A stretch of DNA of 32,930 bases, taken from positions 1 through 32,930 of the forward strand of contig NZ_MBKP01000020.1 of the NCBI RefSeq assembly GCF_002243045.1. Direction: 5' to 3'. Positions within the stretch are counted from its first letter, which is position 1. Each line of letters opens with the position of its first letter. The notes beneath the pieces are model-generated. The model searched no databases. It had not been told where the DNA came from and was given only the letters and a program-made list of their open reading frames with translations. This document shows, in pieces, positions 16,894 to 25,484 of the stretch. The stretch comes from Methanolobus psychrotolerans. Its GTDB lineage: Archaea > Halobacteriota > Methanosarcinia > Methanosarcinales > Methanosarcinaceae. The translations under genes and the position numbers were made by a program.

Positions 16894-18210
16894 ATGACAA
16901 AAGCGGTGTTACTTGCAGGTACCAACAGCGGAGTTGGAAAAACAACGGTTTCCATGGGTATTATGGCAGCTCTTAAAAGACGGGAAATGGAAGTCCAGCC
17001 CTTCAAGGTCGGACCTGATTACATCGATCCCACATACCATACAGCCATCTGCGGCAAGCCTTCGAGGAATCTGGACACGTTCATGATGCAAGTCGATGGT
17101 GTTAAAAGAACTTATTCAAAACACTCTGAAAACGCAGACATCAACATTGTTGAAGGAGTAATGGGGCTTTTTGACGGCATGGATTCAACTGAGGTTGCAA
17201 GCTCTGCGCATGTTGCAAAAACACTTGGAATCCCGGTAATACTTATCGTGAATGTCCACGGGATGTCAAGAAGTGCCGCAGCTATTGTTAAAGGCTTCTC
17301 TGAATTTGACAAGGATGTGAAGATTGCCGGAGTGATACTGAATAAGGTAGGTAGTCCCAGGCATGCAAAGATGATCATTGACTCGATACCAGACATCCCT
17401 ATTGTAGGAACCCTGCCACGTAACCAGGATGTAACCGTGCCCTCGCGTCACCTCGGACTTTACATGGCACATGAGCAGGAATTTGATACTGAGAAACTTG
17501 CCACTTTCATCGAAGAGAATATCGACCTTGATACCATTATCTCAATTGCACAAACAGCCCCTGATGCTGATAAGAACATTGCAGAAGAGGACAGTGAGGC
17601 AGATGTAAGAATTGGTATTGCATATGATAGTGCTTTTTGTTTTTATTACCAGGACATGTTCGATGCTTTCAGGAATGCAGGTGCAGAACCTGTGTTCTTC
17701 AGTCCAATAAAAGAAGAACTTCCTGAAGTAGATGGACTGTACTTTGGCGGCGGCTACCCTGAGCTATACATTTCCGAACTTGAGAGGTCAAGGACAACAA
17801 GATCCCTGAAAGAATTGTCTGCCGATGGAATACCCATCTATGGAGAATGTGGGGGATTGCAATACCTTTCAACATCATACGACATTGAAGGAACTGTTTA
17901 CAAGATGGCAGACGTCCTCCCTGCACAGACAGTCCTTACAAAGAAACTGCAGGCCCTCGGATATACAGAAGGGCAGGCCAGCGGGGATTTCATCAAAGGG
18001 ACAATACGGGGACATGAGTTCCATTATTCTGTGACATACTGTGACAATGATGCAAAGCTTGTCTATGAAATGAAAAGAGGAAAGGGAATAATCGATGGTA
18101 AGGATGGCCTCACAGAACATAATTCCCTCGCAAGCTATACCCACGCGCATCCGGCTTCGTTCCCTGTGAAGAGCTTTGTGGAGAAATGCAGAGAGTACAA
18201 GAAACGATAA
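16894..18210 (+). CDS. cbiA: a,c-diamide synthase, CbiA/CfbB family (cobyrinate or Ni-sirohydrochlorin)
   Basis: The enzyme amidates the a- and c-acetate side chains using ATP and glutamine, on cobyrinate (vitamin B12 path) or on Ni-sirohydrochlorin (coenzyme F430 path, CfbB). The N-terminal synthetase has a P-loop (GTNSGVGKTT, residues 9-18) and KVGPDYIDPTYH; the C-terminal glutamine amidotransferase has nucleophile C319 in YGECGGLQYLS and the catalytic His region GHEFHYS. Sequence alone does not tell the two substrates apart, and no other cbi or cfb gene is near. I prefer ATG 16894, which places the P-loop where the family has it; a TTG at 16876 extends it six residues. The lack of a ribosome binding site and a TATA element (about 16861-16870) suggest a leaderless or nearly leaderless mRNA. 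Confidence 0.9.
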   Translation: MTKAVLLAGTNSGVGKTTVSMGIMAALKRREMEVQPFKVGPDYIDPTYHTAICGKPSRNLDTFMMQVDGVKRTYSKHSENADINIVEGVMGLFDGMDSTEVASSAHVAKTLGIPVILIVNVHGMSRSAAAIVKGFSEFDKDVKIAGVILNKVGSPRHAKMIIDSIPDIPIVGTLPRNQDVTVPSRHLGLYMAHEQEFDTEKLATFIEENIDLDTIISIAQTAPDADKNIAEEDSEADVRIGIAYDSAFCFYYQDMFDAFRNAGAEPVFFSPIKEELPEVDGLYFGGGYPELYISELERSRTTRSLKELSADGIPIYGECGGLQYLSTSYDIEGTVYKMADVLPAQTVLTKKLQALGYTEGQASGDFIKGTIRGHEFHYSVTYCDNDAKLVYEMKRGKGIIDGKDGLTEHNSLASYTHAHPASFPVKSFVEKCREYKKR

Positions 18211-18609
18211 GACTTTTTATTTACAGATACATTATATACATAAAGCCGTACCACGTCATAAATGTGTTTAGTTGCATTTCATAACAACATCAAAAGGCAT
18301 AATAATTGAGTTTATTTGCTAAAATATAGTGTCGTTTTGTGCTTTAGATAGCAACTTAAACCTAAATGAATACCTATTTTTTAAAATTATAGGCAAAGTA
18401 AACTAAGAGTCAGATTTTCAACGAGAGCCTTATTGCACATGTACGGACTAAAGTGAAATCTTTATAGAAGTGCAGGCGAACTTAATAAAGTATAAATAGG
18501 ATTAGATTTATAGGCTAATTAACATTTAAAAAATATACAATATGTATATTGTAAAATAAATAATTATACATAAATAATGAGATATTAAAAGATTTAATTT
18601 GGTGGTACA
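18211..18609. promoter_or_regulatory. 399-base AT-rich region upstream of the PEF-CTERM gene
   Basis: No gene is visible. A TATA-like TATAAATAGG at 18491-18500 would put transcription start near 18520 and leave a leader of about 90 bases. A perfect inverted repeat, AATATACA (18532-18539) and TGTATATT (18543-18550) around ATA, falls just after this point and is placed like an operator or a leader hairpin. GGTGGT (18600-18605) is the ribosome binding site of the next gene. The rest is AT-rich and unremarkable. Confidence 0.4.
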
Positions 18610-19179
18610 ATGAAAAAAATAAATATATTGTTAATACTTACAGTATTGCTGCTCTCAATGACGCAAGCAGCAAGCGCGCAGACAGGACTTGAAGATGGCT
18701 GTTATTGTGTGAACTTAGTTGGAGATTATTCACCAGCTCTACAAGTTGCTACGGCATCCCCAATCCCCTCTACATTCCATTTAGATGTAAATGCAAAAGT
18801 GTGCAAATCCGGAACTGTAATTACAGTTGAAGAATTCAAAGACGTCAATAGTGATCCCGGTGTTGCGCTGGACACATGCATAGTTACAATCCTTGATGAA
18901 AATACTATTGAGCTTTTTGCAAATGGTACATGTATGGACGGCAATTACTTTGAAGGAAACATGATCCTGGTAGGAAGCAATGGAAACTACGCAACACAGT
19001 CCAACAAACCTGCAATAGGCACAGTTATTACGCCTTTCAGAACAATACCTGTAATGGGATTTTTCACAGCAACCGTCACACCATGCCCTGACCAGGAAAT
19101 CCCTGAATTCCCAACTATAGCTCTTCCAATGATCGCAGTCATCGGACTTGCATTTGTAATGCAGCGCAGGAAGGAATAA
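18610..19179 (+). CDS. Secreted cysteine-containing protein with PEF-CTERM sorting signal
   Basis: The product has a Sec signal peptide (MKKINILLILTVLLLSMTQA, cleavage near ASA-QTG). After it comes an extracellular domain of about 135 residues with six Cys (in GCYC, KVC, DTC, GTC and TPC), suggesting disulfides. The C-terminus is a tripartite sorting signal: EIPEFPTIALP, a hydrophobic helix (MIAVIGLAFVM) and a basic QRRKE tail. This is the PEF-CTERM pattern, processed in established cases by an archaeosortase of the ArtC type. The extracellular domain itself is not recognised. The gene is monocistronic, with a long regulatory region upstream. The cell-surface location is well supported; the function is unknown. 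Confidence 0.88.
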   Translation: MKKINILLILTVLLLSMTQAASAQTGLEDGCYCVNLVGDYSPALQVATASPIPSTFHLDVNAKVCKSGTVITVEEFKDVNSDPGVALDTCIVTILDENTIELFANGTCMDGNYFEGNMILVGSNGNYATQSNKPAIGTVITPFRTIPVMGFFTATVTPCPDQEIPEFPTIALPMIAVIGLAFVMQRRKE

Positions 19180-19228
19180 ATCTAAAATCCGGGACTGAAT
19201 GTCCCTATCATCTTTTTGTATAATAGGA

Positions 19229-20293
19229 TTATTCATCCATTGCTTTTTCAGCCACAACGGCTTCATCAGGTTTTTGTGAATCCCTTTTTCTGAACCATAA
19301 CTTGCGGCTGTAGTAGTTAAGAGGATGACTGATCTTTTTGCACATCTCATCAGGTGCATAACAATTACCATAGGTCTGCATTGTCGCGCACGATGGAGGC
19401 TTGTAATGAGTGCCTGAAGAGCCTGCAATGTGCTCTACTTGGTACCTGGCTTTTTCCACATCAAAATCAGGAGATGTGGTAAACAAGTTCATGATATCAT
19501 CAACATTCATGCCAATGGTAAGCAGGAAGGCAGTCATTGCAAATCGCATAGAATGTGCGAGATTAACACCTGCCTGTGTATTAGCTATTGCATGTGTTAT
19601 GCATGGAGGAAAAAGGTCAGTCTCAACAGACTCAAATTCAGATTCACCAAACGTGCTTTTTCGCTCTTCAAGAGCCGTCCTGACCTCCGTGAGATATGGC
19701 TCACATGCCGGGGTTAGCCCTTCAGGAACTGGCATTGGTAAATTATGCTCAACACGCTCTTTAATAAGTTCCTGCAAAAGACGGGCAAACTCCTCTTTAG
19801 AAACATTTACATTACCATGATCAAGTTTACGATTGACAAGTTTCCACTCAATAGCCTTCATGGAGCTTGCCATTCGGATATAGGATGTGAAATGTATTTT
19901 GAAACCGTGTTCAGTTTCATCAGCAGAAACGCCAAAATCAAAAGCTAATTCCCTGAGAAAATCAAGGTCATGCATCTTTAAAAGTTTGTATGAAGCAACT
20001 GCTTCTGCAAGACAATATCGCCTTGTCAGAAAAGGATCGTCGATACAGGAAATAAGTATCCTTGAAAATGGATAGGAAAGTAATTCCAGCAGGATCTTCT
20101 GTTCATCCGAAATTGAGAGAGAGGGTTTTACTATTTCACCTGAAATTGCCTGTAAAACACGCTCTTTACCACGAATACGTGATGATTCCATGGCTCTGGA
20201 CGTAACCAGGCGATCAAGAGAAATCCCAAGGCCCTTCACATAGGAAGAAGCCCCGGAAATATAAGGATATAATGCAAAATCCTTTTCATCCAT
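19229..20293 (-). CDS. priL: DNA primase large subunit PriL
   Basis: PriL is the regulatory subunit of archaeal/eukaryotic primase; it binds the catalytic PriS and holds a [4Fe-4S] cluster needed for initiation. The four cluster Cys are visible in the C-terminal domain: C231 (FPPCI), C302 (PPSCAT), C311 (YGNC) and C318 (DEMC). The N-terminal alpha-helical part (ALYPYISGAS, PFSRILISC, RRYCLAEA) is typical. The length of 354 residues is normal. ATG 20293 lies three bases after the PCNA stop codon, so the two replication genes are probably translated from one mRNA. priS is not in the window. Confidence 0.94.
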   Translation of the reverse strand: MDEKDFALYPYISGASSYVKGLGISLDRLVTSRAMESSRIRGKERVLQAISGEIVKPSLSISDEQKILLELLSYPFSRILISCIDDPFLTRRYCLAEAVASYKLLKMHDLDFLRELAFDFGVSADETEHGFKIHFTSYIRMASSMKAIEWKLVNRKLDHGNVNVSKEEFARLLQELIKERVEHNLPMPVPEGLTPACEPYLTEVRTALEERKSTFGESEFESVETDLFPPCITHAIANTQAGVNLAHSMRFAMTAFLLTIGMNVDDIMNLFTTSPDFDVEKARYQVEHIAGSSGTHYKPPSCATMQTYGNCYAPDEMCKKISHPLNYYSRKLWFRKRDSQKPDEAVVAEKAMDE

Positions 20294-20296
20294 ATA

Positions 20297-21034
20297 TCAG
20301 TCAGATTCGATCCTCGGAGCCAGAAGATAACGTACCTTGCCTGCACCATTTGCAATGGAGAAACCAATCTTCACCGGGAAATCTTTTCCAATCTCCACAG
20401 TGACCTCATTTGAGCGAGATGCCGGTTTTACAATATCTGAAAGATAATCCAAGGAGAACAGGGACCGTGCTTCACCAGGCCTCATGTCAATAAGCTTGTC
20501 TCTTGTCATGTCAAGGCGAACACGATCAGTGTCCCCTTCTGCTTCCATATAGAACACATCACCATCGATACCAAGCAGCATGTGGTCACTTATCTTCTCA
20601 GCAGCCTTAACTGCCCTCTGCAGATCTTTCCCGTTGAGGATGACCTCCGCCGGAAGTTCAAGCTGCGGTATCCTTGGTTCCGCCCTGATCGTAGAAGGAT
20701 CAAGCAATGCAAGAGTATAAGAAAGGCCTCCAAGATGTAATGACATTTTCTGGGACATTTCGTCAAGTTCCATGATAACTTTCTCGTCCTTGCCTGCTAC
20801 ACTGAAAATATCATTGATCTTTGAAAGGTCCATGCCAATCTCAGAGTCATCAGCAGTAAACTCATCAAATGCATCAGAACTAAGTTCAAAACTGACCATA
20901 GCTACATTTGCAGGATCTACAGCCCGGACAGCTATTCCTTCAGGAGAGATCCTGAACCTTGCCTCATCAACAAGAACCGAAAGAGTTTCAATTGCAGTTT
21001 TCAAAATATCTGCATCAATAGTTGCCTTGAACAT
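20297..21034 (-). CDS. pcn: DNA polymerase sliding clamp (PCNA)
   Basis: PCNA is the homotrimeric ring that tethers DNA polymerase, Fen1, ligase and others to DNA. The 245-residue product starts MFKATIDADILKTAIETLS and contains GIAVRAVDPANVAMVSFEL, both standard. The interdomain connector region (PSTIRAEPRIPQLELPAEV) and the C-terminal YLLAPRIESD are in place. The predicted pI is acidic with a basic inner-face pattern typical of archaeal clamps. It is cotranscribed with priL; a 114-base spacer with AT-rich promoter elements separates it from the TFS gene upstream. Confidence 0.97.
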   Translation of the reverse strand: MFKATIDADILKTAIETLSVLVDEARFRISPEGIAVRAVDPANVAMVSFELSSDAFDEFTADDSEIGMDLSKINDIFSVAGKDEKVIMELDEMSQKMSLHLGGLSYTLALLDPSTIRAEPRIPQLELPAEVILNGKDLQRAVKAAEKISDHMLLGIDGDVFYMEAEGDTDRVRLDMTRDKLIDMRPGEARSLFSLDYLSDIVKPASRSNEVTVEIGKDFPVKIGFSIANGAGKVRYLLAPRIESD

Positions 21035-21148
21035 CTAAATTCGCCACCAATAAATTTAATTTGTAGGTCATTATATCTGATAAGTAATATAACTTTTCTT
21101 TTAAATTATATCTGAAATCGAACGAATGACATCAGACGCAATGAGGAT

Positions 21149-21463
21149 TTAATCATACTCACGCCAGGTACATCCACATTTCGTACATTTGAAAAAACGT
21201 GTCTCCGATTCATCTGCAGACCTTAGCTGGCGCAACCACCAGTATGCAACGTTATGGCCACACTCTTCACATCGGACAGCAGTTGTTGGAAGTCCTTGAT
21301 CAGTGTTACCTTCAAGCACAGTAACTTCCCTCTTTTCTCTGGATGCTTTTGAAAGCAAAGCCTCTGAAGCGTCCTGCTTTCCTTTAATATAACCACACTT
21401 TCTGCACTTAAAAGAACCACCTGAAGGAACCATCATACTTTTACATTCGGGACAAAACTCCAT
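21149..21463 (-). CDS. tfs: Transcription factor S (TFIIS-like RNA cleavage factor)
   Basis: TFS rescues backtracked RNA polymerase by stimulating cleavage of the transcript. The protein has an N-terminal zinc ribbon (CPEC ... CRKC, from residue 4) and a C-terminal TFIIS-type ribbon (CEEC ... CTKC). The essential acidic Asp-Glu pair lies in RSADESETRFFKC. ATG 21463 gives MEFCPEC, the normal start, and has GTGAT four bases upstream; the longer start at 21481 adds six residues not typical of the family. Length is about 104 residues. Its start lies inside the 3' end of the Nudix gene (23-base overlap), so translation is probably coupled. Confidence 0.95.
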   Translation of the reverse strand: MEFCPECKSMMVPSGGSFKCRKCGYIKGKQDASEALLSKASREKREVTVLEGNTDQGLPTTAVRCEECGHNVAYWWLRQLRSADESETRFFKCTKCGCTWREYD

Positions 21464-21857
21464 AAATATCACATCTCGCATTTTCTATAATTTCGTTATG
21501 GTCAAAAGCCATTTCCGGTATGTCCTGAAGATCAAATAAATGCACTCCTTTAGCATCCGAATCAGCTCTTGGAACACCCTTTCCCATGGCCAGATAGACT
21601 ATGCTCACCGTGTGCCCGCGGGGATCACGCGAAGGTTCTGAATATACTCCAAGTAACTTAACTATTTCTATCGCAAGCCCTGTTTCTTCAAGAGCTTCGC
21701 GTACAACCGCTTCTTCAGTTGTTTCACCAATATCTACAAAACCACCGGGCAGCGCAAACTTCTCTTGAAACGGTGGGTTTTTTCGTTCAATGAGAACTAT
21801 TTTCCTGTTCAATATGATTACGGCATCGACCGTGAGTTTGGGGGTATTGGAGGACAT
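21441..21857 (-). CDS. Nudix hydrolase, ADP-ribose pyrophosphatase-like
   Basis: The 138-residue product has a full Nudix box (GGFVDIGETTEEAVVREALEE then TG), with the REALEE metal-binding glutamates intact. Hydrolysis of a nucleoside diphosphate linked to another group, such as ADP-ribose or oxidised nucleotides, is expected; the SEPSRDPRGHTVSIVYLA segment resembles archaeal ADP-ribose pyrophosphatases. ATG 21857 is preferred over TTG 21866. The gene is divergent from artA with a 66-base spacer and leads the TFS-PCNA-PriL cluster. Confidence 0.9.
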   Translation of the reverse strand: MSSNTPKLTVDAVIILNRKIVLIERKNPPFQEKFALPGGFVDIGETTEEAVVREALEETGLAIEIVKLLGVYSEPSRDPRGHTVSIVYLAMGKGVPRADSDAKGVHLFDLQDIPEMAFDHNEIIENARCDIYGVLSRM

Positions 21858-21923
21858 GCGGAACAAAAACTTAATAGACTATATCAAATATATAGGAGCC
21901 ATACCTATTAAAGGTGTGCTTAA

Positions 21924-22745
21924 ATGATCGAGAATGTATTATGGATAGCAGTTGCTTTTATGCTGTTGGGATCAATACTCCCCAAAAGTGCAAAAGCACG
22001 TAAATTGCTGTCTTCAACTGGATGGGGATTCTTTTCCATACACTGGTTTTACCAGCCATTTCATTATGTAGAGATTGGAGACTACTTCAACGTAGCCTTG
22101 GTTATAGTTGTAGGAACAGTGTGCCTGATTATAGCACATACTATGCTAAAAGAATATCAGAACAAGGATGAAATAAATCCGAAGCCAGACATTACATCAA
22201 TGGCAACAAGTGCAACAGCACTTGGTTCTCTGTTCTATTTCCCCTTTGCACAAATGGATTTCCTGAATGTATGGATAATATCACAGGTAACTGATAACGT
22301 ATTATGGATGTTGCATTTCCTGGGTGAGCCTGCAGAAATGATTGCATGGAACAAGATAGCTCTTAACGGTTATCAGGTAGAGATCATACTTGCATGCACG
22401 GCTATTGAAAGCATAGCAATGTTCATAGGACTTATTGCATCTGTAAATGCACCTTTCAAAAGACTGGCTGCAGCATTCATAGCATCCGTTCCGGTGATAT
22501 ATATCTTAAATATAATAAGGGATGTATTTGTGATAATGGCTTATGGATATCAGTGGTTTGGCCCAAATAGCTTTGATATTGCCCACCATACCATTGCAAA
22601 AATAGGGTCAGGCGTGTCATTGTTCATCATTGCATATGTAGTCATGCGCATATTGCCCGAACTAGTAGACCTGATAGAAGGGATCTGGCTTTTGGTAACC
22701 AGGTTCATTCAGAAGCTATTCTATAAAGAAGCAGGAAACCAATAA
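21924..22745 (+). CDS. artA: Archaeosortase A-like transmembrane transpeptidase
   Basis: Archaeosortases cut C-terminal sorting signals of surface proteins and help join them to membrane lipid. The 273-residue protein is hydrophobic with about seven or eight membrane helices. It carries the catalytic triad candidates of the exosortase/archaeosortase family: C158 in LACTAIES, R199 in NIIRD, and the H221-H222 region (IAHHTIAK). The family normally has Cys, Arg and a third Arg/His in these places. Following pssD and pssA, it belongs to the ArtA (PGF-CTERM) class by context; the specific class is an inference. ATG 21924 has AAGGTG about eight bases upstream. It is the first gene of a four-gene operon. 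Confidence 0.9.
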   Translation: MIENVLWIAVAFMLLGSILPKSAKARKLLSSTGWGFFSIHWFYQPFHYVEIGDYFNVALVIVVGTVCLIIAHTMLKEYQNKDEINPKPDITSMATSATALGSLFYFPFAQMDFLNVWIISQVTDNVLWMLHFLGEPAEMIAWNKIALNGYQVEIILACTAIESIAMFIGLIASVNAPFKRLAAAFIASVPVIYILNIIRDVFVIMAYGYQWFGPNSFDIAHHTIAKIGSGVSLFIIAYVVMRILPELVDLIEGIWLLVTRFIQKLFYKEAGNQ

Positions 22746-23354
22746 ATGCTTGCAAAAGGTTCTTTTCCCTGGATATTTACATCCATCACTGTAGGTGTGA
22801 CAAGTCTTCTTGCATACCTCATATACAACATCCCATACACGGGAAAACTTGCATTACTGGCTATTTGCATAACAGTGTTTTTCTTATTCTTTTTCAGGGA
22901 CCCTGAAAGAGAAATTAAAGAACATGAAGATTATATGCTCTCACCAGCAGACGGGAAGATCGTTGACATAAGGGACAGGAAGATATGTATATTTATGAAC
23001 TTCCAGAATGTTCATGTCAACAGAGCACCTATCACCGGTAAGGTCCGTACAATAGAACACAAAAAGGGAGGGTATATCCCGGCTTTCTGTAAAGATTCAT
23101 GCCGTAATGAAAGAAGCCACACCCTTATAGAAACCAAACACGGAATCGTAGAAGTTATACAAATTGCGGGAACGGTAACCCGAAGAATCGTGTCCTATGT
23201 AAGGGAGGGAGAGCATATGGCACAAGGGCAGCGATTTGGAATGATCCGTTTTGGATCCAGAGTTGATGTGACAATCCCCGAAAACTTTAAAATAATAGCT
23301 CAAAAAGGAGATCGTGTGCTTGCCGGCGAAACGGTAATCGCCAGAATACGATAA
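22746..23354 (+). CDS. asd: Archaetidylserine decarboxylase-type protein (PssD/Asd)
   Basis: The enzyme decarboxylates archaetidylserine to archaetidylethanolamine, using a pyruvoyl group made by self-cleavage. The family's cleavage site is visible as G170-S171 in MIRFGSRVDV; S171 would become the pyruvoyl residue. Two N-terminal hydrophobic segments (about residues 8-28 and 34-50) anchor it in the membrane, and FMNFQNVHVNRAPITGKV is a standard motif. The length of 202 residues fits the short archaeal/bacterial form. Its ATG follows artA's stop directly. In Haloferax volcanii the homologue is needed for ArtA-dependent anchoring (known from the literature). Confidence 0.94.
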   Translation: MLAKGSFPWIFTSITVGVTSLLAYLIYNIPYTGKLALLAICITVFFLFFFRDPEREIKEHEDYMLSPADGKIVDIRDRKICIFMNFQNVHVNRAPITGKVRTIEHKKGGYIPAFCKDSCRNERSHTLIETKHGIVEVIQIAGTVTRRIVSYVREGEHMAQGQRFGMIRFGSRVDVTIPENFKIIAQKGDRVLAGETVIARIR

Positions 23355-23359
23355 AGGAA

Positions 23360-24022
23360 GTGAACCAGATATTCCATACATTGAAATTGCCTGATTATGT
23401 CACCCTCCTCAATGCATTATGCGGAGTAACAGCAATCCTTTTGATATTGAATGGTTTCACCTATCTTGCACCATTGCTCATACTTGTCGCTGCAGTTGCC
23501 GACGGTCTTGACGGACATATTGCCAGAAAATTCTCATCCAGCGAAATCGGAGGAAATCTGGACTCACTTGCCGACGTGATATCTTTTGGTGTTGCACCCG
23601 TCATAATTACATATTCCTTTGCAGAAAACAGATACATCCTTCCTGCATTATTTCTTTACTTTGTTTGCGGAATCCTCAGGCTTGCCAGATTCAATACAAT
23701 GCATCAGGGAAAGAATTCATTCAGCGGGTTGCCCATTACTGCAGGAGGGATTGCCATATCTTCATACCTGCTTATGGGGGAACGATTCTTTGATGTCAGA
23801 ATAATGACTTCCATAGCCTTGATACTGGGAATCCTCATGATAAGCAATATAACATACCTTAAAGTCAGAAATCAGAAGATACTCATACCTCTCACATTGA
23901 TCTTTGCGGCGACAATCATTTCATATAGCATAGACATCAGCTACACACATATAATGGCATCTTTGTTATCAGGACTTATGATGATCTACATGGTATCACC
24001 TATTATAAAGAAGACCACATGA
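23360..24022 (+). CDS. pssA: Archaetidylserine synthase (CDP-alcohol phosphotransferase)
   Basis: PssA transfers the archaetidyl group from a CDP-activated lipid to L-serine. The CDP-alcohol phosphotransferase signature is complete: DGLDGHIARKFSSSEIGG and NLDSLAD supply the DG-x2-AR-x8-G-x3-D-x3-D pattern at about residues 46-70. Six or more membrane helices follow the motif (for example ILPALFLYFVCGILRL). The length of 220 residues fits the PssA group. The start is GTG 23360, with AAAGGA just before it. It is the third gene after artA and pssD, and its last bases overlap the next ATG by four bases (ATGA). Confidence 0.92.
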   Translation: MNQIFHTLKLPDYVTLLNALCGVTAILLILNGFTYLAPLLILVAAVADGLDGHIARKFSSSEIGGNLDSLADVISFGVAPVIITYSFAENRYILPALFLYFVCGILRLARFNTMHQGKNSFSGLPITAGGIAISSYLLMGERFFDVRIMTSIALILGILMISNITYLKVRNQKILIPLTLIFAATIISYSIDISYTHIMASLLSGLMMIYMVSPIIKKTT

Positions 24023-24390
24023 GGGAAATCGTGCAGCAAAAAGAAGCAATAACAGACAGGGACAATGTACTTTTCGAAGCCGGAATAAAACTTGGTGCGC
24101 TTTATCATCAGTTCACAGGTTCACCTGTCAATCTTAAAACTGTGGATAGCCTTGAGAAAGCAATACAGCAAAGCATTTCAGTCCAGCCATGTGTTGAACA
24201 GATCAAAGTTTCCATTAACAGGGATATGATACGCTCAAAGCTGAACAGAGAGTATGGTTACTGTGAACTTGAAGGCCGTATGCTGGACGTCAGGATCAGA
24301 GCCAGCTTTAAAAGTGCAACAGTGGAGGTTAGCCTGGCATTTGACACCAAACTCGACTATCCACTTATGAAAATAGAAAATATCTATTAA
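24019..24390 (+). CDS. mptD: Archaeal dihydroneopterin aldolase (MptD, PF04038-type)
   Basis: MptD cleaves 7,8-dihydroneopterin to 6-hydroxymethyl-dihydropterin in the pathway to tetrahydromethanopterin or tetrahydrosarcinapterin. The 123-residue protein has the conserved N-terminal [19 protein letters not shown] segment and the later [19 protein letters not shown] and [11 protein letters not shown] stretches, which match the archaeal family I know as former DUF372. ATG 24019 overlaps pssA's stop (ATGA), so translation is coupled. Its 3' end overlaps convergent hisC by four bases. Its link to the lipid genes is presumably positional. Confidence 0.85.
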   Translation: MREIVQQKEAITDRDNVLFEAGIKLGALYHQFTGSPVNLKTVDSLEKAIQQSISVQPCVEQIKVSINRDMIRSKLNREYGYCELEGRMLDVRIRASFKSATVEVSLAFDTKLDYPLMKIENIY

Positions 24391-25484
24391 ACACTGCAGG
24401 CCTTTGCTTCTTTGAAGGCTGCAACTACTTTTTTATTTTGTTCCTGTGTACCGACTGTTACGCGAATAAGGGAATTGCCCGCATTCTTAAATGACCTGCA
24501 GTCCCTGACAATAATACCTTTCCGAAGGAGAGACTCTGCCACATCCATAGCAAGCTGTGGTGCAACGTCCACAAGTACAAAATTTGCCTGTGAATCAAAT
24601 ACCTTATATGGGATATTCTCCGTAAGGAAAACACGTCCTTCCCGGGTAAATGAGATACTTTCTTCTAGATATGCCTTGTCGGAAAGAGCTGCTACCCCCG
24701 CCATAACAGCAGGATAACTTACATTGAAAGGAGTTGCTATTTTCATGTACCGGACTTTTAACCATGAAGGCATAAGCCCATACCCTATTCTCAGTCCTGC
24801 CAACCCGAATACTTTTGAAAAAGTCCTTCCTATTATAAGATTATCATATTCCATCACCAGGTGAGATAGATTGCTATCTGCAAACTCAACATACGCCTCA
24901 TCCACGAATACAAGTCCTTTTGTAGACCCCAGAATGTCACGCACATCCACCTCATCCATCAGTTTGCCAGTCGGATTATTCGGGGAACAAAGGAAGACAA
25001 CTTTTGTTCTTTCAGAAATGGCAGCCTTTATTACATTCACATCAAATGCAAGCTCGTTACCGGGAGCCACATGAACAGCAACCGCACCATTTGCTCTTGC
25101 TGCGATCTCATAATAAGAGAATGTAGGAGTGGGCAATACTACCTCATCCCCCGGAATTATGAGCAATCTCATAAGATTATCCAGAAGTCCATCCATACCC
25201 GGACCTGAAGCACAGATATTCTCTGCTGGAAGACCTGTATAGGCAGATATTGCATCCACCAGTTCCGAAGCATCTGCTGAAGGATAGATATTCACTCTGG
25301 AAGCGGTTGATACAAGAGCTTCAATCGCCTTGGGTGACGGACCAAGTACATTCTCATTTGAACCCAGCTTGATTATTTCAGACGGGTTGAAACCGTATTT
25401 TTGTGCAATTTCTTCAATTGATCTTCCCGGAACATATTCAGCAATGGAAGCAACAACTTCCTTGACAAGCTCAGGCCTGCTCAA
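24387..25484 (-). CDS. hisC: Histidinol-phosphate aminotransferase
   Basis: HisC transfers the amino group from glutamate to imidazole acetol phosphate in histidine synthesis. The 365-residue class I/II aminotransferase has the [12 protein letters not shown] opening, the CSPNNPTG Asn motif, the DEAYVEF aspartate segment and [18 protein letters not shown], in which the Lys (about residue 219) binds PLP. A TTG start at 25484 is supported by GGTGA eight bases upstream. The first codons overlap the 3' end of argD by 14 bases, giving a two-gene aminotransferase operon. Its 3' end overlaps mptD. Confidence 0.95.
   Translation of the reverse strand: MSRPELVKEVVASIAEYVPGRSIEEIAQKYGFNPSEIIKLGSNENVLGPSPKAIEALVSTASRVNIYPSADASELVDAISAYTGLPAENICASGPGMDGLLDNLMRLLIIPGDEVVLPTPTFSYYEIAARANGAVAVHVAPGNELAFDVNVIKAAISERTKVVFLCSPNNPTGKLMDEVDVRDILGSTKGLVFVDEAYVEFADSNLSHLVMEYDNLIIGRTFSKVFGLAGLRIGYGLMPSWLKVRYMKIATPFNVSYPAVMAGVAALSDKAYLEESISFTREGRVFLTENIPYKVFDSQANFVLVDVAPQLAMDVAESLLRKGIIVRDCRSFKNAGNSLIRVTVGTQEQNKKVVAAFKEAKACSV

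Noticed and set aside
18781-19428. 215-codon minus-strand frame across the PEF-CTERM gene and priL end
   Set aside because: It overlaps two well-supported genes, has an odd composition and no domain or ribosome binding site.
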